A DNA stretch of 64,000 nt, taken from assembly GCF_019704555.1 (NCBI RefSeq), contig NZ_AP024745.1, positions 8,812,501 through 8,876,500 on the forward strand, written 5' to 3'. This document shows positions 1 to 7,969 of this stretch, one piece after another. The notes below the pieces were generated by a model. It saw only the letters and a program-made list of their open reading frames with translations, did not search any database and was not told where the DNA came from. The position numbers and the translations under genes were made by a program. Position 1 is the first letter of the stretch. Each line of letters begins with the position of its first letter. The stretch comes from Actinoplanes sp. L3-i22. GTDB taxonomy: Bacteria > Actinomycetota > Actinomycetes > Mycobacteriales > Micromonosporaceae.

Positions 1-275
1 TGCACGAGTCGGGCGTGCCGGCCGGCGGCATCTACACCGCCGAGGACATCCTGGCCGACCCGCACGTGCGGGCCCGCGAGGCCGTGATCACCGTCGACCA
101 CCCCGAGCTCGGGCCGCTGAAGATGCAGAACGTCGCCCCGCGGCTCTCCGGGACCCCGGGCGCGGTGAAGTGGCCGGGGCCGGCGCTCGGCGCCAGCAAC
201 GACGAGGTCTACCAGGGCATTCTCGGTCTGACCGGCGATGAGATGGCCGGCCTGCGCGAGCGCGGCATCATCTGA
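1..275 (+). CDS. CaiB/BaiF family CoA-transferase, C-terminal fragment
   Basis: This is the 3' end of a gene that begins before the window; the reading frame is open from base 3 (H-E-S-G-V-P-A-G-G) to a TGA at 273-275. The sequence ESGVPAGGIYT, then DPHVRAREAV and a final G-L-R-E-R-G-I-I, matches the C-terminal part of class III CoA-transferases (CaiB/BaiF, formyl-CoA transferase-like), which move CoA between carboxylic acids. The catalytic Asp of the family lies in the missing N-terminal part, so the substrate cannot be judged. Its stop overlaps the next ATG by one base (TGATG), which suggests an operon with the hydrolase that follows. Confidence 0.8.
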   Translation, partial: HESGVPAGGIYTAEDILADPHVRAREAVITVDHPELGPLKMQNVAPRLSGTPGAVKWPGPALGASNDEVYQGILGLTGDEMAGLRERGII

Positions 276-943
276 TGACCGGGCTCGGCGAGGACTACGC
301 GACCGCCGGGTTCGCCCGCCGGCTCGGCTGGGGAGACCGGCCGGCGGTGCTGCTCGTGGACCCGGCGGTCGCGTACACCCGGCCCGGTTCGCCGCTCTAC
401 CTGGGCACCGGGGAGATCGCGGCGCAGGCGATGGCCGCGCTGGCCGCGTCGGCGCGGGCGGCCGGTGTCCCGGTGGTCTGGACCCGGGTCCACTTCGCGG
501 ACGCGTCGTGCGCCGAGGCGCCGCTGTTCGCCGCGAAGGTGCCCGCGCTGAAGGCGTTCGCCGAGGGCAGCGCGCTGGCCGGTTTCGCGCCGCCGCTCTC
601 CCCCGCGCCCGGCGAGACGGTCGTGGTCAAGCACTACGCGAGCGCGTTCGCCGGCACGTCGCTGGCCGCCTGGCTGACCTCGCACCGGATCGACACGCTG
701 GTCATCGGCGGTTTCTCGACCAGCGGGTGCGTGCGGGCGTCGGCGCTCGACGCGCTGCAGCACGGCTTCCGGCCGATGGTCGTGCGCGAGGCATGCGCCG
801 ATCGCGCGCCCGGCCCGCACGAGGCCAACCTGTTCGACCTGGACGCCAAGTATGCCGACGTCATCGCCCTCGACGAGGCGCTCACCGAGATCCCGCGCCG
901 AGGACCAGATCAAGATCAAGACCATTCCGCCGTACGGCGATAG
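275..943 (+). CDS. Isochorismatase-family cysteine hydrolase (amidase-like)
   Basis: A 222-residue isochorismatase-fold protein. The expected catalytic triad is visible: Asp29 in VLLVDPAVAY, Lys119 in VVVKHYASAFAGT and Cys152 in GFSTSGCVRASALDA. The Cys makes it a cysteine hydrolase of the N-carbamoylsarcosine amidase/nicotinamidase type rather than a true isochorismatase. It starts with an ATG sharing one base with the stop of the CoA-transferase fragment, so the two are probably cotranscribed. The exact amide substrate is unknown; N-carbamoyl compounds or maleamate-like acids are possible. It ends convergently with the hydrolase gene on the other strand, with about 100 bases between them that hold nothing I recognise. 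Confidence 0.8.
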   Translation: MTGLGEDYATAGFARRLGWGDRPAVLLVDPAVAYTRPGSPLYLGTGEIAAQAMAALAASARAAGVPVVWTRVHFADASCAEAPLFAAKVPALKAFAEGSALAGFAPPLSPAPGETVVVKHYASAFAGTSLAAWLTSHRIDTLVIGGFSTSGCVRASALDALQHGFRPMVVREACADRAPGPHEANLFDLDAKYADVIALDEALTEIPRRGPDQDQDHSAVRR

Positions 944-1049
944 CCCGCGCTTCTCCGAGCCGGGCGCGGTGCTGCGGCCGTACGTCGCCATGGTCTTGAT
1001 GGAAGCCGGCGCCCACGGCGAACCGTGCCGTGAGCGCCGGGTCTTCAGC

Positions 1050-2000
1050 CTAGGGAAGCGTGACGATCGTGCCGGCGGTGAGCAGCGACTGGTAGTAGGT
1101 GCCGCCGGGGTAGTTCGTCGCGGTGGTGGTCCCGGCGACCGTGTCGTTCGCCCAGGCCACCGCGAGGGTCTGCAGCGCGGTGACGTTGGCGGCCTTCGAC
1201 GCCCCGGCGGTCAGCGTGCAGAGGAAGTTCGTGCTGGAACCCTCGGCGTCGCAGTGGCTGCCGGTGGTCAGCCGGACCCCGAGGAACGGCCGGTTCAGCG
1301 TCGTGGTCAGCTCGACCGTGCCGCTGGCGTTGCTGTTGGCGGTGTAGGGCGGCGACGAGATCGTGTAGATCGGCAGCGTCGTGCCGCCGATCGCGGCCAG
1401 CCCGGTCGCCATGTTGGTGCCGGACGGGGACTTCACCGGGTCGAGCAGCTGCAGGAACCTGAGGTTGGCGAAGGCCGCCGGATAGGTCGTCCTGAGGATC
1501 CCGGCGACGTAGGTGACCGCCTCACCGCCGGCCGAGTGCCCGGCCAGGACGAGCGGGGCGGGCAGCGTGCTGCCGGTTCGCCCGGCCGTCGCCGCCGCGG
1601 ACGCGTAGCTCACCGCGAGCGGGCCGGCCGGGTTGCCGAACCAGGCGGCGACGTTCTTCAGGAAGGCCGGGTTGCTGCCGGTGTTGTTGACCGTGCAGCC
1701 GGAGCCGTTGGTCGACGGCAGGGTCGGCACGAACACCAGGAAGCCCGCGGCCTGGTACTTGCCGGCCAGCGCGGCCATGTTGCCCTTCGAGCGGGAGAAG
1801 CCGTGCTGCAGGTAGACCAGCGCCTTCGGGCTGGTCGCCGCCGGGAAGTACCAGTCGGCGGCCTGGTGGTTCGTGCTGCTGCCGCAGGCGACGTCGACGG
1901 TGTTGCTGACCACGGTGGCCGCCGCGGACGCTGGTGCTGGGACGCCCAGCAGGGCCGCCGCGGTCACGACGATCGCGGCGAGAAGACGGGACAGGGACAC
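1050..2000 (-). CDS. Secreted alpha/beta hydrolase
   Basis: A 316-residue secreted protein. The GTG start at 2000 is preferred over an upstream frame extension to 2081 because a clear GGAGGT ribosome-binding site sits 4-5 bases before it and the protein then opens with a signal peptide (SLSRLLAAI, hydrophobic core, APASA cleavage region). The nucleophile elbow G-H-S-A-G-G places the catalytic Ser at residue 156, and the oxyanion-strand motif YLQHGFS is present. The family includes esterases, lipases and depolymerases of the Gram-positive cell exterior; nothing in the neighbourhood identifies the substrate. The C-terminal part holds a GSHCDAEG segment that probably supplies the catalytic His. 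Confidence 0.75.
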   Translation of the reverse strand: MSLSRLLAAIVVTAAALLGVPAPASAAATVVSNTVDVACGSSTNHQAADWYFPAATSPKALVYLQHGFSRSKGNMAALAGKYQAAGFLVFVPTLPSTNGSGCTVNNTGSNPAFLKNVAAWFGNPAGPLAVSYASAAATAGRTGSTLPAPLVLAGHSAGGEAVTYVAGILRTTYPAAFANLRFLQLLDPVKSPSGTNMATGLAAIGGTTLPIYTISSPPYTANSNASGTVELTTTLNRPFLGVRLTTGSHCDAEGSSTNFLCTLTAGASKAANVTALQTLAVAWANDTVAGTTTATNYPGGTYYQSLLTAGTIVTLP

Positions 2001-2084
2001 GGGACCTCCAAGGTCAGCCGTAACACTCTCCGAAACAGTGTTTCCATTAGCGTGTATCGATGCCCGAGTGTCAAGGCCCACCCC

Positions 2085-2729
2085 TCAGCCGCCGACGTGC
2101 CGCAGCACCGCCAGGACCCGCCGGTTGTCGTTGTCCGAGGCCGGCAGGCCGAGCTTGGCGAAGATGCTCGCCACGTGCTTCTCCACCACGCCGGGCGTGA
2201 TGACCAGGGCCGCCGCGATCCCGGCGTTGGACCGGCCCTCGGCCATCAGCGCCAGCACCTCGCGTTCGCGGGGCGTCAGCGCCGCCACCCCGGCCGGGCC
2301 CGGCCCGGCCCGCATCAGGTGGCCGACCACCTCCGGGTCCAGCGCGGTACCGCCGGAGGCCACCCGGGTCAGCGCGTCCACGAAGTCGGCGACGTCGGCG
2401 ACCCGGTCCTTGAGCAGGTAGCCGACGCCGGACGGCCGGTCCGCGAGCAGGCGCGTCGCGTAGCGGGTCTCCACGTACTGCGAGAAGACCAGCACGCCGA
2501 CGCCGGGATGGTCGCGCCGGATGTCGAGCGCGGCGCGCAGGCCCTCGTCGGTGTGCGTCGGCGGCATCCGGATGTCGACGATCGCCACGTCCGGCACGAA
2601 GGCCGCGATCGCCGACCGCAGCGCGTCCGCGTCGCCGACCGCCGCGCACACCTCGAAGCCGCGGTCGGTGAGCAGCCGGACCAGCCCCTCGCGCATCATC
2701 GCGGCGTCCTCCGCGATCACCACCCGCAT
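2085..2729 (-). CDS. NarL/LuxR-type two-component response regulator
   Basis: A 214-residue response regulator. The N-terminal receiver domain has the acidic pair at Glu7/Asp8 (VVIAED) and the phospho-acceptor Asp52 in VAIVDIRMPP. The C-terminal LuxR helix-turn-helix begins with LTPREREVLALMAEG and contains the recognition segment TPGVVEKHVASIFAKLGL. It is the last gene of a four-gene minus-strand operon (ABC ATPase, ABC permease, histidine kinase, this gene) and is only 22 bases from the kinase, so it is the likely partner of that kinase. By analogy with similar actinobacterial loci it probably controls expression of the adjacent transporter; that is inference. Confidence 0.9.
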   Translation of the reverse strand: MRVVIAEDAAMMREGLVRLLTDRGFEVCAAVGDADALRSAIAAFVPDVAIVDIRMPPTHTDEGLRAALDIRRDHPGVGVLVFSQYVETRYATRLLADRPSGVGYLLKDRVADVADFVDALTRVASGGTALDPEVVGHLMRAGPGPAGVAALTPREREVLALMAEGRSNAGIAAALVITPGVVEKHVASIFAKLGLPASDNDNRRVLAVLRHVGG

Positions 2730-2751
2730 GTCGTCCTCCCCGCTGCCCGCA

Positions 2752-4086
2752 TCACACGTGGGTGGGCAGGTCGATCGCGACCCGGGTCGGGCCGCCGGCC
2801 GGGCTGTGCACGCGCATCCGGCCGTCCACCACGGCGATCCGGCGGGCCAGGCCGGACAGGCCGGGACCGGCCGGGTCGGCGCCGCCGCAGCCGTCGTCCT
2901 CGACGGTCAGCGTCAGGTGCTCGCCGGAGCCGGTGACGCCGAGCGTGATCCGGCGCGCCCGGCTGTGCTTGGCCGCGTTCGCCAGCAGCTCGGCGGCGCA
3001 GAAGTAGGCGATCGTCTCGATCGCGGGCGCCGGGCGGCCGGGCAGCGCGACGCCGACCGCGACCGGGACGGCGCTGCTCGACGCGAGCGTCGCCAGCGCG
3101 TCGCCGAGGCCGTTGTCGAGCACCGGTGGGTGGATCCCGCGGACCAGATCGCGCAGGTCGGCGAGGGCCTCCTTGGCCCCGCGGTGGGCGAGCGCGACCA
3201 GCTCGCGGGCCTGCGCGAGGTCGGGTGGCGGGCCGTCGGCGCCGAGCTTCTCGGTGGCCATGCCGAGGTTCATCGCGAGCGTGGCCAGCCGGATCTGCGC
3301 GCCGTCGTGCAGGTCGCGCTCCAGCCGGCGCATCATCGCGGCCGCGTCGTCGATCGCCCGGGCCCGGCTGACCCGCAGCTCACGGACCCGCTCGGCGAGC
3401 CGGGGCGGGGCCAGCAGCCGGCGCATCGCGGCCACGTCCAGGGCGGCGCCGGCCCGCATCACCCAGGGCGCGGCCAGCAGCATGGCGAGGCCGGCCGCGG
3501 CGATCAGGAACGACCCGGCGAACGTCCGGGCGCTGATCATCCCGAACGGCGTCAGGGCCCGGACCGGCCCGAGGGTGGTGCCGGGCGGGTGGTTGCGGAA
3601 CAGCGGCCACCACACCGGGTAGCTGAGGTTGACCACGCCGAACAGGTAGCAGAACGCGCCGTACCCCTCGGGGATCGCCAGGGGCACCTTGAGCAGGGCG
3701 TACCCGACGGCGCGCCAGCCCGGCCCGTCGGCGACCCACCGCGCGGCCCGGGGCGGCGGGCCGTCGACGCGCACGCCGAGCTGCCGGTCGGCGAGGGCGC
3801 GCTGCCCGGCGCCGAGCGCGCGCCCGAGCCGGGGCGCCAGCACGACCAGCAGCGCGACGGTGAGCGGGAACAGGACCAGGAAGACCGGCGCGACCACCGG
3901 CGCGGGCTCGTCGGCCATCGCGCCGGCCGCCTTGAGGATCAGGACGGCCGCGGCCGGCAGCGCCGCCGGGACGGCCAGGACGGCGACGGCGACGACCACG
4001 CCGGCGACGCAGAACACCACGTGGCGCAGGGCCAGGCTGGTGAACGGGGCGCGCAGCGCGGTCATCGGCTCATTCTCTCCGGTCAT
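2752..4086 (-). CDS. Membrane sensor histidine kinase (HisKA_3 type)
   Basis: A 444-residue sensor kinase. The first 200 residues hold several hydrophobic segments (VVFCVAGVVVAVAVLAVPAAL, PVFLVLFPLTVALLVVL, SFLIAAAGLAMLLAAPWVM) that resemble the membrane sensor module common in actinobacterial kinases. The dimerisation/phosphoacceptor motif RDLHDGAQ contains His260, typical of the NarX/DesK class, and the C-terminal ATPase domain has the N-box (ELLANAAKHS) and G-box (EDDGCGGAD). An alternative ATG at 4065 is preceded by GGAGAG 9 bases upstream and may be the true start, giving 437 residues. It partners with the response regulator downstream and the ABC genes upstream. Confidence 0.88.
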   Translation of the reverse strand: MTGENEPMTALRAPFTSLALRHVVFCVAGVVVAVAVLAVPAALPAAAVLILKAAGAMADEPAPVVAPVFLVLFPLTVALLVVLAPRLGRALGAGQRALADRQLGVRVDGPPPRAARWVADGPGWRAVGYALLKVPLAIPEGYGAFCYLFGVVNLSYPVWWPLFRNHPPGTTLGPVRALTPFGMISARTFAGSFLIAAAGLAMLLAAPWVMRAGAALDVAAMRRLLAPPRLAERVRELRVSRARAIDDAAAMMRRLERDLHDGAQIRLATLAMNLGMATEKLGADGPPPDLAQARELVALAHRGAKEALADLRDLVRGIHPPVLDNGLGDALATLASSSAVPVAVGVALPGRPAPAIETIAYFCAAELLANAAKHSRARRITLGVTGSGEHLTLTVEDDGCGGADPAGPGLSGLARRIAVVDGRMRVHSPAGGPTRVAIDLPTHV

Positions 4087-4099
4087 GCCGCTACCGGTC

Positions 4100-4855
4100 T
4101 CACGCGTCCCGGCTGCGGAGCAGGACGCCGCCGAGCAGCAGCGCGACCGCCGCGTACCCGCACATCAGCAGGGCGCTGACCCAGCCGGCGAACAGCCCGG
4201 GGATCGGCGCGGTCACCGCGATCGAGTTGAGCAGCATCAGCAGCGGGACGAACCGGCCGACCTCGATGCCGCTCGCGCCGAACAGGCCCACCACGATCAT
4301 CGGGACGAAGGTCAGCCCGAACAGCGTGCCGATCGCCGCCCCCGAGTGCCGCAGGACCGTGCCGACACCGACCCCGATCAGCGCGGTGGCGCCCAGGTAG
4401 ACCCCGGTCAGCAGGACCGGGCGCAGGATCGCCGGGTCGCCGAGCGAGGCGGCCGGAATGGCGGTCCCGCGGATCGCGAGCTGCCCGCCCAGGTAGCCGG
4501 CGAAGCTCGCGAGCAGCCCGGTGGCCAGCGCCGCACCGCCGCCCACCACGGCCTTCGCGGTCAGCACGGTCCGGCGCCGGGGGACGGCGGCGAACGTGGA
4601 GCGGATCATCCCGGTGCTGTACTCCCCGGTCACCGCGAGGACGCCGAGCGCGCCGAGCAGCAGCTGGGCCAGGATCGCGCCGCCGAGGCTGTTGTTCAGG
4701 ATCTGGGCGGCGGTGGCGACCGGCGTGTGTGACCGGTACCCGACACCCACGCCGGCGCCGGTGGCGGCCATCGCGACCACCGACGTGATCGCCAGCCACC
4801 ACGTCGACCGGACGCTGCGCAGCTTGATCCACTCCATCCGCATCGTGGCGCTCAT
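4100..4855 (-). CDS. ABC-2 type transporter permease
   Basis: A 251-residue integral membrane protein with about six hydrophobic segments (WWLAITSVVAMAATGAGVGV, ILAQLLLGALGVLAVTGEYSTGMIR and others). The short loop G-E-Y-S-T-G-M-I-R is characteristic of ABC-2 family permeases in actinobacterial export systems. Its ATG overlaps the stop of the ATPase gene by four bases (ATGA), indicating translational coupling to that ATPase. Together they form an exporter; its substrate is not determinable, but the linked two-component system suggests an envelope-active compound such as a peptide antibiotic. Confidence 0.85.
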   Translation of the reverse strand: MSATMRMEWIKLRSVRSTWWLAITSVVAMAATGAGVGVGYRSHTPVATAAQILNNSLGGAILAQLLLGALGVLAVTGEYSTGMIRSTFAAVPRRRTVLTAKAVVGGGAALATGLLASFAGYLGGQLAIRGTAIPAASLGDPAILRPVLLTGVYLGATALIGVGVGTVLRHSGAAIGTLFGLTFVPMIVVGLFGASGIEVGRFVPLLMLLNSIAVTAPIPGLFAGWVSALLMCGYAAVALLLGGVLLRSRDA

Positions 4856-5574
4856 GCCGCTGCTCCCCGGTAGTCGGTGGCCTCGTCGGTGAGCCGGAAG
4901 AACGCGTCCTCCAGGCTCTCGGCGCCGGCGGCGAGCTCGGCGACGGTCGTCTCGGCCAGCAGCCGGCCGCGCCCGATCACCACCAGCCGGTCGGCGGTCA
5001 GCGCCATCTCGGCGATCAGGTGGCTGGACACGAAGACCGTCCGGCCCTCGGCGGCGAGCCCGCGCAGCAGGTCCCGGATCCAGCGGATGCCCTCCGGGTC
5101 CAGCCCGTTGACCGGCTCGTCGAGCAGCAGCACGCCCGGGTCGCCGAGCAGGGCCACCGCGACGCCGAGCCGCTGGCGCATGCCGAGCGAGTAGGTGCCG
5201 GCCCGGCGCCCGGCCGCCTCGGTCAGGCCGACGACCCGCAGCACCTGCTCGACCCGGGCGGCGGGCAGGTCGTTGCCGGCGGCCAGCGCGGCGAGGTGGG
5301 CGCGGGCGCTCCGGCCGGGGTGGAACGCGCCCGCGTCGAGCAGCGCGCCGACCCTGGTCAGCGGCTGTTTCAGGGCGGTGTACCGGACGCCGTCGAGCAG
5401 CGCCTCGCCGCTGTCCGGGGCGTCCAGGCCGAGGATCATCCGCATCGTGGTGGACTTGCCGGAGCCGTTCGGACCGAGGAAGCCGGTCACCACGCCCGGC
5501 TGGACCCGGAAGCTCAGCCGGTCGACGGCGACCCGGCGCCCGTAGCGTTTGGTCAGTTCACGTAGTTCGATCAC
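4852..5574 (-). CDS. ABC transporter ATP-binding protein (drug/peptide exporter type)
   Basis: A 240-residue ATPase. Walker A is GPNGSGKS, the signature motif lies in YSLGMRQRLGVAVALLG, Walker B is VLLLDEPVNGLDP, and the H-loop is in VFVSSHLIAEM. The GTG at 5574 is chosen because a -10-like TAGCGT ends 7 bases upstream, the spacing for a leaderless mRNA; a TTG at 5592 would extend the protein by six residues without a ribosome-binding site. It is first in the operon ATPase-permease-kinase-regulator. The C-terminal LEDAFFRLT is typical of daunorubicin/bacitracin-type ATPases. Confidence 0.9.
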   Translation of the reverse strand: MIELRELTKRYGRRVAVDRLSFRVQPGVVTGFLGPNGSGKSTTMRMILGLDAPDSGEALLDGVRYTALKQPLTRVGALLDAGAFHPGRSARAHLAALAAGNDLPAARVEQVLRVVGLTEAAGRRAGTYSLGMRQRLGVAVALLGDPGVLLLDEPVNGLDPEGIRWIRDLLRGLAAEGRTVFVSSHLIAEMALTADRLVVIGRGRLLAETTVAELAAGAESLEDAFFRLTDEATDYRGAAA

Positions 5575-5615
5575 ACGAACGACGCTAGGCAAATCCGGCG
5601 GTGGTCAGAAGCCGG
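5575..5615 (-). promoter_or_regulatory. Candidate promoter of the ABC/two-component operon
   Basis: Reading the minus strand, TCTGAC is followed after 16 bases by TAGCGT, and the GTG of the ATPase comes 7 bases later. This is the spacing expected for a leaderless actinobacterial transcript. The -35 match is weak, so this rests mainly on the -10/start-codon spacing. Confidence 0.35.
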
Positions 5616-5671
5616 ACAGCCCCCGCTTCGCGGTGGGGGTTTTCCCCGGGGTGTCCCGCCCGGGAACGACG

Positions 5672-5699
5672 GAGCCCGGCGCCACCGGGCGCCGGGCTC
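5672..5699. terminator. Perfect 12-bp hairpin between minus-strand genes
   Basis: GAGCCCGGCGCC, a 4-base loop and the exact reverse complement GGCGCCGGGCTC. It lies just after the stop of the small membrane protein at 5724 and before the ABC operon, both on the minus strand, so it most likely ends transcription of the former. No T-run follows, which is usual in high-GC actinobacteria. Confidence 0.65.
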
Positions 5700-5723
5700 A
5701 CCTTCCGGATTCGTCGCGCTGCG

Positions 5724-5999
5724 TCACTCCTCGCCCGCGCCGAGGTGCCACGGAACGACCAGCGGATGGCGTTCCTCGTCGCGCGCGGCGATGCCCTCCA
5801 TCGATCGCAGGTATTGCCGGCGCGTGATGTCGCCGTCCATCAGCTGGGTACAGAGCACGCCCTCCAGGCTCGCCGGAGCGAAGAAGGCCTCCGGCACGAG
5901 CAGCGGTTCTTCCGCTTTGCGTGCCTCGGCGCGGACCCCCCGCACTGCGAGCACGCAGGCGGCGACCAGGACCAGGATGAGCAGGAAGAGGATCAGCAT
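5724..5999 (-). CDS. Small single-pass membrane protein, function unknown
   Basis: A 91-residue protein if the ATG at 5999 is used; AAGG lies 8 bases upstream. A TTG at 6050 in the same frame would add 17 residues. The N-terminus is one strong transmembrane segment (LILFLLILVLVAACVLAV) followed by a basic stop-transfer stretch and a soluble tail of about 65 residues containing LCTQLMDGDITRRQYLRSMEGIAARDEERHP. The tail resembles the short oligomerisation-type domain (SHOCT-like: a leader, then D-G-x-I-x-x-x-x-Y-x-x) found at the ends of many bacterial membrane proteins. I do not recognise a specific function. Confidence 0.6.
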   Translation of the reverse strand: MLILFLLILVLVAACVLAVRGVRAEARKAEEPLLVPEAFFAPASLEGVLCTQLMDGDITRRQYLRSMEGIAARDEERHPLVVPWHLGAGEE

Positions 6000-6280
6000 C
6001 GCCACCGCCTTGTCGAATCTTGAGCGGGCCGAATTCGTCCGCCTTGTCAAAGCAAACGGATCACAGGGCGTATCGGTTCACGGTTTCCGGACGATCTCTG
6101 TCAAGCCCGGATCCGGGCGTTCCCCCGAACGGCTCCCCGATCGGGTACGGGGGATGTCCACGACTGGTGATCACTGGCTACTGTCCAGATGTGCCCGGAA
6201 AATCCGGTTCACCGCTTAAAACACACTAAATGCGTGCTGTGCGCAACCGGGCCGTCTGTCCACATTGCTCAGGGAGCACG

Positions 6281-7969
6281 ATGCCCTACGACTACGACAG
6301 CTTCAGCCGTCTCGCCGGATCCGCGGATCCGGCCCCCGAGGGTGACTACCGGGTCCGGCTCAAGCGCCTGGCCCACCATCGCCCGGTACGCAGCCTCCTG
6401 ATCGCGGGTTTCGCGTTCACCTGTGAGGCCACGTTCTTCGGCTGGCTGCTCACCTCCGCCGACCTGTCCGGCGGGCTCGCCGCGCCGACCACGATCATGA
6501 TCGCGGCGATCACCCTGATCGAACTGTTCCGCCTGGTCAACGTGGTGACCCTGTGCCTGGCCACGCTGCGGGCCCGGGACCCGGTGCCGGTGCCGCCGGA
6601 GCGCGGGCTGCGGGTCGCCTTCCTCACCACGATCGTGCCCGGCAAGGAGCCGATCGAGATGGTCGAGGGCACCCTGCGGGCCGCCCTGCGGATCTACGGC
6701 TCGCCGGACGTCTGGTTGCTCGACGAGGGTGACGACGACCAGGTCAAGGACATGTGCAAGCGGGTCGGGGCGCATCATTTCAGCCGGAAAGGCGTACCCA
6801 GGTGGAACGCCGAAGGCGGCGCCTTCAAGGCCCGGACCAAGCACGGCAACTACAACGCCTGGATGGACCGGCACGGCGACGAGTACGACGTGTTCGTCTC
6901 GGTCGACCCGGACCACGTCCCGCTGCCGTCGTTCTGCGAGCGCCTGCTCGGCTACTTCCGCGACCCGGACGTGGCGTTCGTGGTCGGCCCGCAGATCTAC
7001 GGCAACTACGACAACCTGGTCACCCGGTGGGCGGAGTCGCAGCAGTACCTGTTCCACTCGCTGCTGCAGCGGGCCGGCAACAAACTGGGCTCGCCGATGC
7101 TGGTGGGGACGAACAACGCCGTACGCATCAAGGCTCTTCGCTCTGTCGGGGGTCTGCAGGATTCGATCACCGAGGACATGGCGACCAGCCTGGCGATCCA
7201 CGCGGCCCGCAACCCGGCGACCGGCCGGCGCTGGAGCTCGGTCTACACGCCGGACGTGCTCGCGGTCGGCGAGGGGCCGTCCTCCTGGACCGACCTGTTC
7301 AGCCAGCAGCACCGCTGGTCACGCGGCACCGACGAGGTCTGCGTGGCCGGGTTCTGGAAGCGCGTCCCGAAGCTCGGCGTGCGCCGGTCGCTGCACTACG
7401 GGCTGCTGATGGCGTACTACCCGCTGACCGCGATCGCGTGGCTGCTCGGCACCGCCACCGCGGTCGGGCACATCGTGCTCGGCGTGCGCGGCGTGCAGGT
7501 GCCGCAGCAGGTCTGGTCGATGCTCTACGTCGACGCGGCACTGTTCCAGGTCGGGCTCTACCTGTGGAACCGGCGGCACAACGTCAGCCCGCACGAGGAG
7601 GCCGGCTCCTCCGGGTTCGCCGGGATGCTGCTCTCCACGCTGTGCGCGCCGGTCTACGTGGCCTCGTTCCGGCAGACGCTGCTGCGGCAGCGGGCCGGTT
7701 TCGTGGTCACCCCGAAGGGCGACTCGGCCAGCCCGGACCGGATCGCCACCTTCCGGGCGCACCTGAACTGGGCCGCGTTCTTCGCGGTGCTGCTGGTCAC
7801 GGCGGTGGTCACCGGTCGCACCCAGGGGCTGATGTGGCTCTGGCCGACGGTCAACCTGGCGATCTGCCTGGCCCCGCCCGTGCTCTGGGCGTTCGGCCGG
7901 CGACCTGCGCCGGCCCCCGCGCGAATTCCCCACCAACGAACAAAAGAGCCGATTAGGACGTACGCATGA
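6281..7969 (+). CDS. cslA: Cellulose synthase-like family 2 glycosyltransferase (CslA-like)
   Basis: A 562-residue processive GT2 enzyme. The start at 6281 has AGGGAG four bases upstream; a frame extension to 6230 lacks one. Two N-terminal membrane segments precede the catalytic domain, which shows D-x-D (Asp209/Asp211 in SVDPDHVP), the TED motif (Glu298/Asp299 in ITEDMA) and QxxRW (Gln342-Trp346 in SQQHRWSRG), the set used by cellulose and chitin synthases. Several C-terminal membrane segments complete the translocation channel. Its stop overlaps the start of the copper oxidase by four bases. In Streptomyces the cslA-glxA pair makes a beta-(1,4)-linked glycan at hyphal tips; assignment of that role here is by homology and synteny. 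Confidence 0.88.
   Translation: MPYDYDSFSRLAGSADPAPEGDYRVRLKRLAHHRPVRSLLIAGFAFTCEATFFGWLLTSADLSGGLAAPTTIMIAAITLIELFRLVNVVTLCLATLRARDPVPVPPERGLRVAFLTTIVPGKEPIEMVEGTLRAALRIYGSPDVWLLDEGDDDQVKDMCKRVGAHHFSRKGVPRWNAEGGAFKARTKHGNYNAWMDRHGDEYDVFVSVDPDHVPLPSFCERLLGYFRDPDVAFVVGPQIYGNYDNLVTRWAESQQYLFHSLLQRAGNKLGSPMLVGTNNAVRIKALRSVGGLQDSITEDMATSLAIHAARNPATGRRWSSVYTPDVLAVGEGPSSWTDLFSQQHRWSRGTDEVCVAGFWKRVPKLGVRRSLHYGLLMAYYPLTAIAWLLGTATAVGHIVLGVRGVQVPQQVWSMLYVDAALFQVGLYLWNRRHNVSPHEEAGSSGFAGMLLSTLCAPVYVASFRQTLLRQRAGFVVTPKGDSASPDRIATFRAHLNWAAFFAVLLVTAVVTGRTQGLMWLWPTVNLAICLAPPVLWAFGRRPAPAPARIPHQRTKEPIRTYA

Noticed and set aside
852..2936. Long plus-strand open frame (694 codons)
   Set aside because: Arg/Gly/Pro-dominated shadow antisense to the alpha/beta hydrolase and response regulator; no domain, no ribosome-binding site.
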